From NCBI GenBank assembly GCA_963662155.1, contig OY759263.1:37629391-37693390 (forward strand): 64,000 nt of DNA, written 5' to 3'. Each line of letters starts with the position of its first letter. Position 1 is the first letter of the stretch. This document shows, in pieces, positions 23,488 to 34,384 of the stretch. A model generated the notes under the pieces. It saw nothing but the letters and a program-made list of their open reading frames with translations, had not been told where the DNA came from and searched no databases. The position numbers and the translations under genes are program-made. The DNA comes from Lamellibrachia columna (lineage: Eukaryota; Annelida; Polychaeta; Sabellida; Siboglinidae).

Positions 23488-24636
23488 GTGGCCTTCGTTG
23501 AAGACAACATGCTCCAGCGAGGGAGTGTTATTCTTCACCATGGTGACGCCATAAATGTCGACGAAGAAATGACACCTTCGCTCGAAAATATGGTTGTGCT
23601 CACATGGTTGAGATTAATTAACGTCAAGCAACGATACGGCACTGAACTGAGAGCTAGAACACTGGCGTCGATTAAGCCTGAAATTTCCCAGGCCCTAGAC
23701 TCACTACTTGATGAAATCACTTCCGCCGATGATGCAAAGATCATGCGTACAGCTACGGCTCACTATCAACAGAACAAATTTGGGCAGAGACAGTCGTTCT
23801 CAAGGCGTCAACCATCTCCATTTTCTGCTCCAAGGCGGTCTACCAGTACAAAGGCATGTCCACTCTGCAAACAAGCTGGCCGCAGCAACGTGCAGCATTT
23901 CTTGAGCGAATGCCCATATCTTCCCGAACAAGATCGTCGCTACATGGCTAAGATCCGTCAAGTCACTGACGTACACGAAGAGGACGACGAGTATGAGTAC
24001 AGCCATGAGCTCCATCAACCCGAAATCGTTGACCAGCCTACGTTAGGCCTCGCTACGGCACAACGCATCGACATACGTCAGTCGCCTTATCTGGACACGT
24101 TTTGTGGCCATCACACGGTCCGAGTCACCATTGACAGCGGTGCAACAGGCAACATGATCCGACATTCCACTGCTCTGAGACTCGGTTGTGAGATCAAGAC
24201 CTCTTCTCAATCGGCTCATCAAGCTGATGGGACATCGCCCCTGGCCATAATTGGCGAGACTACAGTGCGTCTAACGCGCAAAAACCACACCTCGTTTTGT
24301 GGGTTAGTTGTAAAGAACTTGGATGTCGAAGTTCTAGCGTGCACTCCATTTATGGAAGTCAACGACGTGACCATACGTCCAGCTAAGAGAATCATCACGC
24401 TGTCTGATGGCACGACTTACACGTATGGTACAACCGATGAATCTCTCAACCGACATGCAGTCCGACGCACCCACGTGTTGCGAGCGCCCCCCACCAATAC
24501 CACGGTTTGGCCTGGCGAGTTCGTGGAAGTAAACCTCCCCACTGACTTGTTTACTACGGACTCCACATTCGCTTTGGAGCCACGCCTTGACACTACAGGC
24601 AACAAGTTCACACGAGACAGTGACCTGTGGCCATAA
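23488..24636 (+). pseudogene. Element F gag C-terminus, zinc finger and retropepsin-like protease
   Basis: A frame of 382 codons from 23488, open upstream to about 23375. A finger of the form C-x2-C-x9-H-x4-C is at residues 124-142 (CPLCKQ, then QHFLSEC), longer than the usual CCHC knuckle of C-x2-C-x4-H-x4-C. The protease has its active site VTIDSGATGNM with D216-S-G at about nucleotide 24133. It ends at a TAA at 24634-24636, beyond which the same frame continues to the RT, so the stop is a point break in a gag-pol fusion. Confidence 0.82.
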
Positions 24637-25690
24637 CCGTCGCTCGTTACCAGCGTAGATGGCGTGGTACGTAGACCCAACCTGACAAACACCACTCGCT
24701 TGCTGAAACGAAACGAACACTTTTGCCAAATTCGAGACGTGTTTGTACCGGACGTTCCAACAAACACTCTCTTACGTTCTGACGTTATCAGTAAGGCCAT
24801 AGACCTACAACCTCGCAGATCTACACCTAGAAAGCACTCTGCCTCTGTCCAAATCGATCCGGACATGAAACTATCATCCGATGAACGTGCATCATTCCGC
24901 GCCATCATTGAAGAATACGACGATGTATTTAACCCTAACTACACTGGCTATAACGGCCACGTTGGACCTTTCGAAGCGGTCGTAAACATGGGCCCTGTTC
25001 AACCACCTCAACGGAAAGGCCGCCTACCACAATACGCTCGAAATCAGCTCGTTGAGCTTCAGAGCAAATTCGACGAACTTGAGACGATGGGCGTTGTCGT
25101 CCGACCTGAGGATGTTCCTGTGAACATCGAGTACCTCAATCCGTCGTTCCTCGTTAAGAAGCGAAACGGTGGACACCGATTAGTCACTGCATTCACAGAC
25201 GTGGGACGCTATAGCAAACCACAACCATCCCTGATGCCCGACGTTGATAGCACCCTGCGTAAAATCGCACAATGGAAGCACATCGCAACAACAGATTTAT
25301 CGAATGCTTTCTATCAAATACCACTCTCCCGTGAATCAATGAGGTACTGCGGTGTCGTCACGCCGTTCCGCGGCGTACGCGTGTATGCACGCTCTGCAAT
25401 GGGGATGCCCGGGTCAGAAACTGCACTCGAAGAATTGCTATGTCGCATACTCGGAGATCTGCTGCAAGAAGGCAGTGTCGCTAAACTTGCAGACATCTAC
25501 TGCGGCGGCAACACCATTGTTGAACTTCAATAAAACGTCAAAAGGCTGTTACAATGCTTCGCCAACAGTGGTTTGCGACTATCAGCCACCAAGACAACGA
25601 TTTTTCCGACGCCAACTACCATTCTCGGTTGGATATTATGGAATATGGTTACCATTCGGGCGAGTCCTCACCGTATTGCTACCCTAGCCA
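24637..25690 (+). pseudogene. Element F reverse transcriptase, altered active site
   Basis: The frame 24664-25533 holds RT blocks: [32 protein letters not shown] (first catalytic Asp), [17 protein letters not shown] and [10 protein letters not shown]. The last block is normally x-x-D-D in this group (LADDLY), so one Asp is missing or replaced. A TAA at 25531-25533 stops the frame; the same frame continues to about 25715 with SGLRLSATKT and ILGW, and then shifts. This copy cannot make active RT. Confidence 0.85.
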
Positions 25691-25693
25691 GCT

Positions 25694-26344
25694 GTGAAGC
25701 TCCCACGACTGTTGAAGGCCATGCGCGCATTCGTTGGAGCTTACAAAATGCTAGCGCGTGTAATACCCGGTTGCTCTGCCTTACTCGCACCTTTCGATAA
25801 CGCAACTGGCGGACGCCAGTCTTCTGAACACATCGTTTGGACAGACTCGTTACGGAAGGCCTTCAAGCATGCACAGGACAGTCTACATACGAACAAGGCT
25901 ATCACGTTGCCTCGACCCTCCGACAAGCTATGGCTTGTGACCGATGGCTCCACCAAACAGTACGGATTAGGGGCTACCTTGTACGTTATGCGTGCTGGCA
26001 AATTGAAGCTGGCCGGATTCTTCAGTGCGAAATTACGCGGGCGACAAACTACGTGGCTGCCTTGCGAGATAGAGGCGTTGTCCATTGTAGCCGCAGTGAA
26101 GCATTTCAGCCCGTACATCGTACAGTCGAGTCACACTGCGTCTATCCTCACTGACAGCAAGCCTTGCGCACAAGCTCATGAAAAACTGTGTCGCGGCGAG
26201 TTCTCTGTGAGTCCGCGAGTCTCTACATTCTTGTCGGTAGTCAGCCGCTATCAGGCAACTGTCCAACACCTCGCCGGCTCAGCAAATGTCCCATCAGACT
26301 TTGCTAGTCGCAACGCACCGACATGTCTCGAACAACAGTGTTAA
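25694..26344 (+). pseudogene. Element F RNase H domain
   Basis: A frame of 216 codons reached by a frameshift near 25715. It starts with the connection region ([20 protein letters not shown]) and carries RNase H acidic residues in [31 protein letters not shown] and NVPSDFASR. The order D-E-D-D is complete. It would degrade RNA in the RNA-DNA hybrid during reverse transcription. It ends at TAA 26342-26344, just before integrase. Confidence 0.85.
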
Positions 26345-26365
26345 GTATGCACCTTCGTCAGGCAA

Positions 26366-27919
26366 ATGGAGGAGTCGGTTGTCCTGCAATGCGTCACTAC
26401 CAACGATGTGACATCTGGGAGGGCTCGACTTCCGTTCACCAGCAGATTAACGTGGCTAGCTATCCAAGCCGAATGCCCTGATTTGCGACGCACACTTTCA
26501 CACCTCACACAAGGGACACGACCATCCAAGAAAATAACGAATGCCAAAGACGTCAAGCGATATCTAAACGTCGCATCCATCGCCCGTGATGGTCTGCTAG
26601 TCGTACGTCGTAACGATCCACTCAGCCCAGCACGAGATTGCATCATCGTTCCCCGCATGGTCCTTGACGGGCTAGTGACAGCACTACACATTCAACTGGA
26701 CCATCCCTCATGTTACCAGTTGAAACAGGTCATGCATCGCTATCTGTACGCGTTGGACCTGGACAAAGCAATCGACACAGCGTCGCGTAGCTGTCACCAA
26801 TGTGCCTCACTACGCGATACTGCACACACGACTATCCCACAGTCTACAGGCAATCCTCCAGAGGTGGTAGGAATTTCCTATGCCGCAGACGTCATCAAAC
26901 GTGAGAAACAACTCATCTTGGTCCTACGCGAGTGCGTAACGTCATACACTGCGTCGTGTTTAATCGATGACGAACGCCGCGACACACTACGAGACTCTCT
27001 GGTCAAGCTGTGCATTGGCTTACGACCGCTAGATGGGCCTCCTGCGGTCATACGCACTGACCCCGCCCCAGGGTTCGCTGCTCTCGTCAAGGACGCCCTG
27101 CTGTCCACGTATCGACTCACGATTGAACTTGGACGCGTCAAGAACGTCAATAAAAATCCGGTTGCAGAAAAGGCTGTATGCGAGCTCGAGCATGAACTGT
27201 TACACCAACAACCCACAGGCGGGGCTGTCACGCAGCTTGTTCTATCTATTGCCACCGCAAACCTCAACACTCGTATACGAAACAGTTGGTTTTCCGCCAG
27301 AGAGTTGTGGACCCAGCGAGACCAGTTCACAAACGAACAACTGCCGTTAACCGATTACGACCTCATTCGCCAGCAGCATTCTTTGCGAAATGCCAACCAC
27401 GCTCCAAGTCAACTATCGAAGTCACCCAGTCATACCGTATCCAAAGCACTAAATATTTATGTTGGTGACATTGTGTATCTGTACTGTGACCGAAACAAGT
27501 CACGTTCTCGGTGTCGGTACCTAGTAGTGAGTGTAGATGGGGTCTGGCTCAATGTCAGCAAATTCATCAGCAACCATTTGCGAGCCACCTCCTATCGAGT
27601 GAAACGGACGGAGTGCTACAAGGTTGCTGCCCATACACTTGATCCGCCAACGGCGTACCAATACGATGACTCGGCGAATACGCCGACATATGACCCCACT
27701 CCAGAACCTCGATCGAGCATACCAACACAGCTACTGTACCCTGCCACACCTGACGACGCTCAGTCGGTACATCCGATTCCGGATGCGCAGACTCCGGTCG
27801 TTCCGGACGAGGAGAGGCAAGAGTCCGAAGATGAAGAGAACTTCCCCGCCGAGGAGCTTCCCCGTCGATCAACCAGAAGACGCAGACCTCCCGAGTATCT
27901 AAGCGACTTTGTCACTTAG
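26366..27919 (+). CDS. Element F integrase with acidic C-terminal tail (open frame)
   Basis: A 517-codon open frame, the longest intact one in the element. An N-terminal zinc-binding HHCC domain is seen at HIQLDH and SCHQC. The catalytic core has D in AADVIKREK, D in IRTDPAPGF and E in NPVAEKAV, giving a D-D-E triad. The C-terminal third has a small SH3-like stretch (GDIVYLYCDRNKSRSRCRYLV, shortened here to GDIVYLYCDRNK), then an acidic region (ESEDEEN) and RRSTRRRRPPEYL. It probably arose as the end of a polyprotein; the first Met may not be a true start. Confidence 0.85.
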   Translation: MEESVVLQCVTTNDVTSGRARLPFTSRLTWLAIQAECPDLRRTLSHLTQGTRPSKKITNAKDVKRYLNVASIARDGLLVVRRNDPLSPARDCIIVPRMVLDGLVTALHIQLDHPSCYQLKQVMHRYLYALDLDKAIDTASRSCHQCASLRDTAHTTIPQSTGNPPEVVGISYAADVIKREKQLILVLRECVTSYTASCLIDDERRDTLRDSLVKLCIGLRPLDGPPAVIRTDPAPGFAALVKDALLSTYRLTIELGRVKNVNKNPVAEKAVCELEHELLHQQPTGGAVTQLVLSIATANLNTRIRNSWFSARELWTQRDQFTNEQLPLTDYDLIRQQHSLRNANHAPSQLSKSPSHTVSKALNIYVGDIVYLYCDRNKSRSRCRYLVVSVDGVWLNVSKFISNHLRATSYRVKRTECYKVAAHTLDPPTAYQYDDSANTPTYDPTPEPRSSIPTQLLYPATPDDAQSVHPIPDAQTPVVPDEERQESEDEENFPAEELPRRSTRRRRPPEYLSDFVT

Positions 27920-27980
27920 ACTATAATTGCAATAATATTATTGTATAGTTGCTTTCTCTATAATTGGTCATATATAGTAT

Positions 27981-27996
27981 AAGGAGAAGAAAGAAG
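27981..27996 (+). promoter_or_regulatory. Polypurine tract of element F
   Basis: aaggagaagaaagaag, all purines, lies two bases before the 3' LTR, where plus-strand DNA synthesis would be primed. Confidence 0.7.
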
Positions 27997-27998
27997 TC

Positions 27999-28200
27999 AC
28001 GCCAATAGACGATCAATTATGATTTACGTCTATGGCTGTTTGTGGGTGACCCCGGCTCCCCGGGTCAAGGACGCTCTCGCTCTCCGGGTTTGATTGCGGT
28101 TGGTCATGTTTTCTTGTTGTTCTGCATTAAATGTTCATGTTACATCGTACTAGTGTCTGTTTGTAAGACTAAATATGCGTTCTTTATCACCCTAATGGCG
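27999..28200 (+). repeat. 3' LTR of element F
   Basis: The second copy of the 202-bp repeat, with about six differences from 22677-22878 by eye. The next bases (caagaccc) resemble caagca to the left of the 5' LTR. Confidence 0.88.
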
Positions 28201-28204
28201 CAAG

Positions 28205-28615
28205 ACCCATTCTTATTAAACCGCCATAATGGTTGATTTAATGTATATTTTTCTGATGGCGCTAAATCGACAAAGCAACTTCATGGCATCAAAACTATAA
28301 ACGTAACCATAATAGTGTACCCATGTAATTTTATCCACAAACTGAAAATTCCTCACCCACAACAAAATTAACGTGTAGATTTACAAGAATGGCTCAGAAC
28401 TGACATTTTCTTTGCTAATGTCATCGCTATAGTATCTTTGGTGGTCATTACTACATTCTGAAGACTTCAACACAAAACTCACGAACTGGGCGGGAAGCAC
28501 ACTTATAATAATCCAGCATAACAGTTACATGACATCATTTTAACGACACCGATGCAACGGTTCTTTACTTGACAATAGGTGGCAGCACTTTACGGTATAA
28601 CACCAATATGTAACA
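28205..28615 (-). repeat. Probable 3' LTR of gypsy element E
   Basis: On the minus strand a purine tract (aagaggaaggag) is followed at 28615 by tgttacatattgg, the usual form of a 3' LTR start. The far end is not clear and may be cut by element F. No second copy was found, so the LTR is inferred. Confidence 0.5.
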
Positions 28616-28925
28616 CTCCTTCCTCTTTTGCTTATAAGGTCCAATCACCCTGCATGATTACATGTACATGTGACATTACAGATCCAGAATGTCTCGTTTC
28701 TTGGAACGCCTTCCTGATCGACGTATCACCACGGGAGTAGACCGTGGTGTTGATGAAACCAGTCTTGCCTTGCTGTTCCCTGACAGATGGGTCTGGTTCT
28801 TTTTGAGGAACCGACACTGGTTGACAAACACTTTCATCACTCACAGGTGATGGAACACTGACTGATTCCAACACACCCGGAATCATCGGCACTGTATTCT
28901 CAGATACAGACCGATAAGAATAATT

Positions 28926-29931
28926 TTAAGCAGTTAGCCTCAAGTGATTTACGTGCACATAGCGACGCTGCACACGGAGTTGCACAAGGTAAGTCAGCGG
29001 TCCCAACCGCCTTATGATCTTACCCGGGATCCACGTTTCTTGACCACCTCGATGGTTACGCACATGAACAGTGTCTCCTTTGACCAGTTCGAGCAGCTTG
29101 ACACCACTGCGATCATGTTGCCACATCTGTTTCTGCTGTTTCTTCTCCATGCCCTTAGACGTGTGATGTTTCAGCAGACTAAATTTATTTCGGAATCTGC
29201 GTTTTAGGAATAGTTCCACCGGAGACACTCCAGTTACGGAGTGTGGCGGGCAGTGATGTCGCAACAAGAAGTTCGCAAGCCAATGTTCTTTCGAAATGTG
29301 GATTCCTGCAGTGTTTTCGAATACCCTGCTTCACCATCTGAACACAACATTCTGTAGCACCGTTTGATGCTGGGTGATATTGAGCAACTCGCGTATGCTT
29401 GATTCTGTACATCTCCAAGAATGTCTTCAATTCGTGCGCCGTGAACTGAGGTCCTTTGTCGGATACAACCTCCTCCTGAAGACCACGAGAGGCAAACAAC
29501 CCCACCAGAACATCAATGGTTTTGCTCGCTGTAGTAGATCTCAATGGTACAACTTCCAACCACTTCGAATGGCTGTCAACAACGATCACACCGTTTTTTT
29601 TCTCAGCAAAGTCAATGTGGATTCTCTGCCATACATGGGTTGGCCATGGCCTTGGGTGCAGTGGTACCACAGCTGGTTGATTCTTCACTGACTGACATAC
29701 CGCACATTTCTGCATCATACTCTCGATAGCAGCATCCATTCCAGGCCACCAGATGTAGCTTCTTGCAAACGCTTTGGTTTGGCTAATGCCACTGTGTTCT
29801 TCGTGTAGTTCCTCTAATATCACTTGATGATAAGTAGATGGAATTACCACTCGTGACCTCCACAGCAGACATCCTTGTTCTGTTGACAACTCATCTCTTT
29901 TGGTGAAATACATTTGTAGATTTGTATCCAC
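28926..29931 (-). pseudogene. Gypsy E integrase
   Basis: The minus frame 29931-29185 carries the zinc domain (EEHSGISQTKAFARSYIWWPG, with H; and CAVCQSVK) and the core with D in HIDFAEKKNG, D in VVSDKGPQF and the expected third block NGATECCVQM, where the E of the D-D-E triad is in GATECC. A frameshift leads to 29267-28926, with GDTVHVRNHRGGQETWIPGK (here VHVRNHRGG), the C-terminal DNA-binding domain. The rest of the polyprotein tail lies at 28892-28632. Confidence 0.83.
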
Positions 29932-29947
29932 CCAGTGAGTACATACT

Positions 29948-30516
29948 CTAGTATTCGCGACAGCACTGGATCTCGGCGTGTTTTCTCTGCAATGTCCGAA
30001 GCGTCGACAGGTAAATCATGAACACACTCTCCTCTGTGGGACTCTCCCCAGGCGGTGGCAAGCGCGACAATGCATTGGTGTTCTCGTGATCCTCCGGCTT
30101 CCGGTACTCGAACTCATAGGTGTGCGCTTGTAACACGAGTGCCCAACGTTGCATCCGTAGTCCTGCTAATGTTGGTACAACTGTCTTGGGACCTAGGATC
30201 GTCACCAACGCTCTTCCGTACATGTACTTATGGAATTGCTCAATTCCGTAGATGATTGACAACGCCTTCTCTATTTACACATAGCTACACTCACTCGACG
30301 ATAGTGTCCTTGACGCAAACGCGATCAGCTTTTCATCTCCGTTCTCCATGATGTACGACAACACCACACCGATTCCAACTGGTGAAGCATCTGTAGCCAA
30401 CCGTAATGGCTAATGGCTGCCGTAGTGAACAAGCACTTGCTGTGAAAACAACAGGTAGTTGCACTGTTCTATGGCCTTGTCACATTCTGGAGACCACTTC
30501 CACCTACGGTCCTTCA
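29948..30516 (-). pseudogene. Gypsy E RNase H domain (broken)
   Basis: The minus strand shows LATDASPVGIGVVLSYIMENG (here LATDASPVGIG) and IAFASRTLS, then a stop at about 30276 and the open frame 30262-29948 with SIIYGIEQFHKYMYGR and NTNALSRLPPP. The acidic residues of the first strand are present. It ends at TAG/TAA near 29948. Confidence 0.78.
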
Positions 30517-31554
30517 TCAGCAGTAGGTGTAGTTGATCAACCCCAAGTAAGAACAGAATTGCTTGACGTCGCATGGTTTCTGAGCCTCTATGATAGCTTT
30601 CAGTTCCTCAGATGTCGGATGAACACCCTCCGCATCAAACCGATGACCCAGATACTCTACGGATTTCTGAGAAAAGGAATACTTTGCCAGATTCACGCGA
30701 ACTCCACACTGTTCCAGGCGTGTGAGTACTTCATCCAGAACATTGAGATGTCCTTGCTTCGACTCAGACGTGATCAAGATGTCATCTACGAAGCACATGA
30801 CATGATCCATACCCTGCAGGATCTGATCCATAATCGACTGGAAGATACTTGGAGCACTGCTTACCCCGTATGGCCTACGCAGGTAGCGATAGATTCCCTT
30901 GTGAGCGTTCACGGTCACATAGTGTTGTGACTCGGCATCTAACTCCAACTGCTGGTATGCGTGCGACAGATCCAGTTTACTGAACGCTTTACTACCGGCT
31001 GGTGACACAAAGAGATCTTCCACGTTGGGTAACGGGTAATGTTCCCGTTCAACATTCGAATTGATGGTTACTTTGAAGTATCCACAGATTATCACTGTTT
31101 TGTTCGCTTTCGGCACCACCACTATATCAGTGTCTACCTTTCTAATGATGTTTTCCTCTTGTAATCTGGTAAGCTCCGCCTCCACCTTCTCTCGTATTGC
31201 ATATGGCACCGGCCTTGCCTTGTGGAATTTCGGTTGTGCCTTCTCCTTCATGTGGATGTGCGCCTTGTAGCCTTTGATTGTACTTGGTCCTTCCTGGAAT
31301 ACTTCTTTGTGTTTCTCCAAAACTGCCTTCACGGAATTGCAATCACTTCCTGTAACAACAAAGATGTTGGTCCAATTCAGCTTCAGTACATTAAGCCAGT
31401 CTCTTCCAAATAGAGGTGTTTTGTCGCCGTTGACAACAAACGCTGTCTGGTCGTCATATTTCACATTCAATGTGACAACCCCAATGTCAGGGATAGGTTC
31501 GTGGTTGTAGGTACGCAACATGACGTCACTTTTGTTTACTGTTCCATGAACCAA
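30517..31554 (-). pseudogene. Gypsy E reverse transcriptase
   Basis: A 345-codon minus frame. Protease end: FGRDWLNVLKLNW near residues 49-61. RT blocks: KARPVPYAIREKVEAEL, VVVPKANKTVIICGYFKVT (CGDYK is normal, here altered), FSKLDLSHAYQQLEL with the first catalytic Asp, PYGVSSAPSIFQ, CFVDDILIT with both catalytic Asp residues, and EYLGHRFDAEGV. The frame stops at about 30520 within the connection to RNase H. Catalytic residues are kept. Confidence 0.88.
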
Positions 31555-31573
31555 ATGTTCCTAGTATAGCGAC

Positions 31574-32455
31574 TTTCGGATAAGCGACTTTGCTGATCCT
31601 GTATCCAGTTGCATTACCACAGGTTTTCCACAAAGGTCCACAGTGACATATATGGGCTTCGCTCCACCAGCATTACAGGTGTACACTGTGTAAACCCCCA
31701 TTTCCGGTTCTGCGCTTACACATTTCACCTGTTGTTTTCGCTGATGTTGTTGGTTTTTCTGCCCGCTGTGACATTTTCTTGCCAAATACCCCACTTTCTT
31801 GCACTTGTGGCACACACTCTTCTTGTAAGGACAACTTTGTGCTTCATGGTCATTACCACAGCGATAACATTTCTTAAAGGATTCTCTTCTCTCCGTCTTG
31901 TAAATCTCTTCCTTCCACCTTGCTTCGACGCGGTGACCCTGTGCACCGAGTCACCGGTGATGGGAGTGGCTCTAGTGGGAGGGGCGCGAAATGCCAATTC
32001 ACTTTGACAGGCCATCTCCATAGCAACGGCTGTTTCACTGGCAACTTGAAACGTTTTAGTTTTTTCATGGTGAGCAATATGCGCTGAATATTCTCATCTC
32101 TGAGACCACAGACAAGTCTATCTCTTAAAGCCTGTTTTAGAAACACACCAAAATCGCAGGTTGCACTTAACCTTTTCAGCGTAATGACGTAGTCAGCCAC
32201 ATATGCTCCGTCTTTCTGACCCCTTTTGTAGAACTTAAATCGTTCTGCGATTATTAGGGGCTTGGGCGAATAATGGATTAACAATGCTTCTCTTAATTCG
32301 GCATATGTCTTATCCTTCGGTTTCTCTGGTGTAAGAATGTCTTTCAACATTTTATATGCATTTGCTCCAATGATAGCAACATACCAGCTTTCTTTTCTTC
32401 CACGACGCCATTTAATTCCGCTCATTGACCCATCGTTCGACTTCGCCTTGGTCAT
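31574..32455 (-). pseudogene. Gypsy E gag with zinc knuckle and retropepsin
   Basis: The minus frame at 32455-31874 has a capsid segment (ANAYKMLKDILTPEKP, AELREALLIHYSPKPLI and AERFKFYKRGQKDG), typical of gypsy gag. Past a frameshift, the frame at 31815-31561 has CHKCKKVGYLARKCH, a CCHC knuckle, then the protease active site MQLDTGSAKSL. A stop (TAG) at about 31562 separates this from the RT frame. The first codons of gag are lost at the LINE junction. Confidence 0.82.
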
Positions 32456-32458
32456 TGG

Positions 32459-32812
32459 TCAGCCTTGGAAAGGGTACTTTGAAGCAGCGGCTGTTGTTGT
32501 TTGCTTGTCTTTGTAGAATGTTGTGAGTTTCGTATCCCTCGTAGGTGGTTGGTCGGATCCAACGTCTGTTTCTGTTGGCTGCTGTGAGGAGGGCGTCCGC
32601 AGGTAGGGCTGGGACCAGGCCTTTGCTATCTTGTACATCATTGTCAGCCTGAGTTGCCTGCGTCGTTCTTCCAAGGGTGGGAGGTTGAGAAAATCAAGCA
32701 TTCTGTCAATACATCTAGGCTCCCAAGATCTGTCTCTGGTGATGAAGCGTGCAGCCTGACGTTGAACGCGTTCAAGCTTTCTTGTGTGTTGTTTGAGGTA
32801 GGGATCCCACAT
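32459..32812 (-). pseudogene. LINE C-terminal fragment fused to gypsy E
   Basis: A 117-codon minus frame contains HTRKLERVQRQAARFIT and LPPLEERRRQLRLTMMYKIA, the hallmark of the RT C-terminal region in CR1, Rex and jockey-like LINEs. The fragment starts within the domain (DPYLKQ, preceded by poor sequence and (TA)n) and breaks off at the gypsy E junction before the LINE's own 3' end. Confidence 0.85.
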
Positions 32813-32841
32813 TACTACAGCATTTTGACGAATATATAATT

Positions 32842-32890
32842 GATATATATATATATATATATAAACTAGGGTATGTTCTATGTGTAGGTC

Positions 32891-32938
<48 letters not shown>

Positions 32939-33887
32939 CTTAAGTGGCTTGGTATGGAGCCATTAAATCTATGCAAAAGGGTACATTCATGCAAAAAAAT
33001 ATGCGGTTTACATAGTCTAGACATCACGGATATGAAGTTAAGTTTGAGTTGAAGAAGAATGATGGGAAATATGTGTTAACTGTGATGAAGCCAGTGAAAC
33101 AAGTGCCACTACTCCAGTCACAGTGTCTTGGAAAGCCAGTACATGTTTAAAGAATTACAATACAAAAATATGGGCATGCGACTATACATACATTTTATAT
33201 GAAATGCCTCTCTTAAAAGAATGCACATTATTAAAATGATACCATAGGAAGTCCCATTGTTGAAAAGAGGTTAAACTGCATTCCAATGTATAAAGCTCTA
33301 GTGTCATTCATAATTCCATGCAAGGTCTCAATTTGCAACTATATAATACTAAAGAAATAATTTTAATAATTCAGTAACCGGAATTACAATTTATAATAAG
33401 TTTTATTAAGAATAAAATTAATAATCTGGGTTTTGAACGAATGTTTTTATTATGTCCAGACCCAGCCCAAGCCCTGCCCGGCCCGCTCACTCTAGGCCCG
33501 GCCCAAGCCCGATGTATTTATTTGTTTAGCCCAGGCCCGTCCCGGGCCCGCAATATGTAGGCCCGGCCCGGCCCGCGAAATTATGTAGAGGGCCGTGCAG
33601 GGCACTAATATATATATATATATATACACAAGGGTATGTTCAATGTGTAGGTCTTTTGTGAGTGTGGACGTTGGTGCAATACGTGTCTTGTTATGTGCAG
33701 TGCTTTTTGTACTATTTAAGAAGTAATGGCCAACCAGTCACCAAGTTTGAGATGATGCGAATGGACAGGCCAAGTTTATTCAATGCTTTTTGAGGCTTTT
33801 ATTTAGAGATATCATGAAAGGTGAACCAAGCAAGTGGAGGAATGGTGAAAGAAGGTTTGACAATGTGGAAGAGCTTGACAAATAAAA
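32842..33887. other. Simple repeats and a GC-rich patch, no gene
   Basis: (TA)n tracts lie at about 32849-32862, 32891-32934 and 33606-33625. A segment agggtatgttcatgtgtag-like occurs after two of them (about 32868 and 33632). At 33465-33600 there is GC-rich sequence with repeated ggcccggcc, ending ggccgtgcagggcac, which looks like the end of a hAT-type MITE; no partner end was found. Confidence 0.55.
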
Positions 33888-34185
33888 GATGATAGCTACC
33901 TGGTATATGATAGGAACATCTAATGTTAAAAGTCGACAGCTACCTGGTATGTGATAGGAAGATATAATGTTAAAAGACGACAGCTACCGTTATGTGATTG
34001 GAACAGCTAATGTTAACAGTTCACAGCTACCTGGTATATAATAAGATCTAATGTTAAAAGATGACGCTACCTGGTATGTGATAGGAAGATATAATGTTAA
34101 CAGTTGACAGCTACCTGGTATATAATAAGATCTAATGTTAAAAGATGCCAGCTACCTGTTATGTAATAGGAAGATCTAAAAATAA
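33888..34185. repeat. 44-bp tandem repeat, about 6-7 copies
   Basis: The unit is gctacctggtatgtgatagg plus 24 bases (aagatataatgttaaaag-type). Several units are shortened. No coding sense. Confidence 0.85.
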
Positions 34186-34384
34186 AGTGGGTGCCCGGGC
34201 ACCTGATGGGCACCCCATGGATCCACTCATGACGAGCCTGTGTAGATGGATAATAATGGTATAATGCAACTTTTCAACAAATTGGAAGCAATTCAATGCT
34301 TTTCTGCCGCGGAATGGCTCGGAATTAAGCTGCGTTCTGTGTTGCTACAAAATGTCAAATCAACGTGATGTTGCAGTCACATCA

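Larger units (their letters stand above)
22677..28200 (+). mobile_element. LTR retrotransposon F (Ty3/gypsy-like order), two LTRs
   Basis: A 5.5-kb element has 202-bp direct repeats at both ends and gag, protease, RT, RNase H and integrase in that order. By eye the LTRs differ at about six positions (near 3%). The LTR ends are acgcc and gcg, not the usual TG and CA. A purine tract (aaggagaagaaagaag) sits just before the 3' LTR, and tggtggcagtgttc, a primer-binding-site candidate, just after the 5' LTR. caag lies close to both outer edges but a target duplication is not proven. Stops and frameshifts inactivate the copy. Confidence 0.9.
28616..32458 (-). mobile_element. Gypsy element E (5' truncated)
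   Basis: A Ty3/gypsy element on the minus strand has gag, zinc knuckles, protease, RT, RNase H and integrase in order, ending in a purine tract and a probable LTR. The gag start is missing: at about 32458 the sequence joins directly to a LINE tail (32459-32812). Stops and frameshifts lie in most genes. The proteins resemble the K02A2.6-like gypsy polyproteins common in animal annotations. Confidence 0.85.

Noticed and set aside
26366..27919. Domesticated integrase host gene
   Set aside because: It lies in order between RNase H and the 3' LTR of element F; an intact frame in a copy only about 3 percent diverged needs no domestication.
28632..28892. Separate small gene downstream of gypsy E integrase
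   Set aside because: Position and Pro/Ser-rich composition fit the C-terminal tail of the gypsy polyprotein.
33460..33600. CpG-island promoter
   Set aside because: The GC content comes from a short repeated ggcccggcc motif ending like a transposon terminus; no gene starts nearby.
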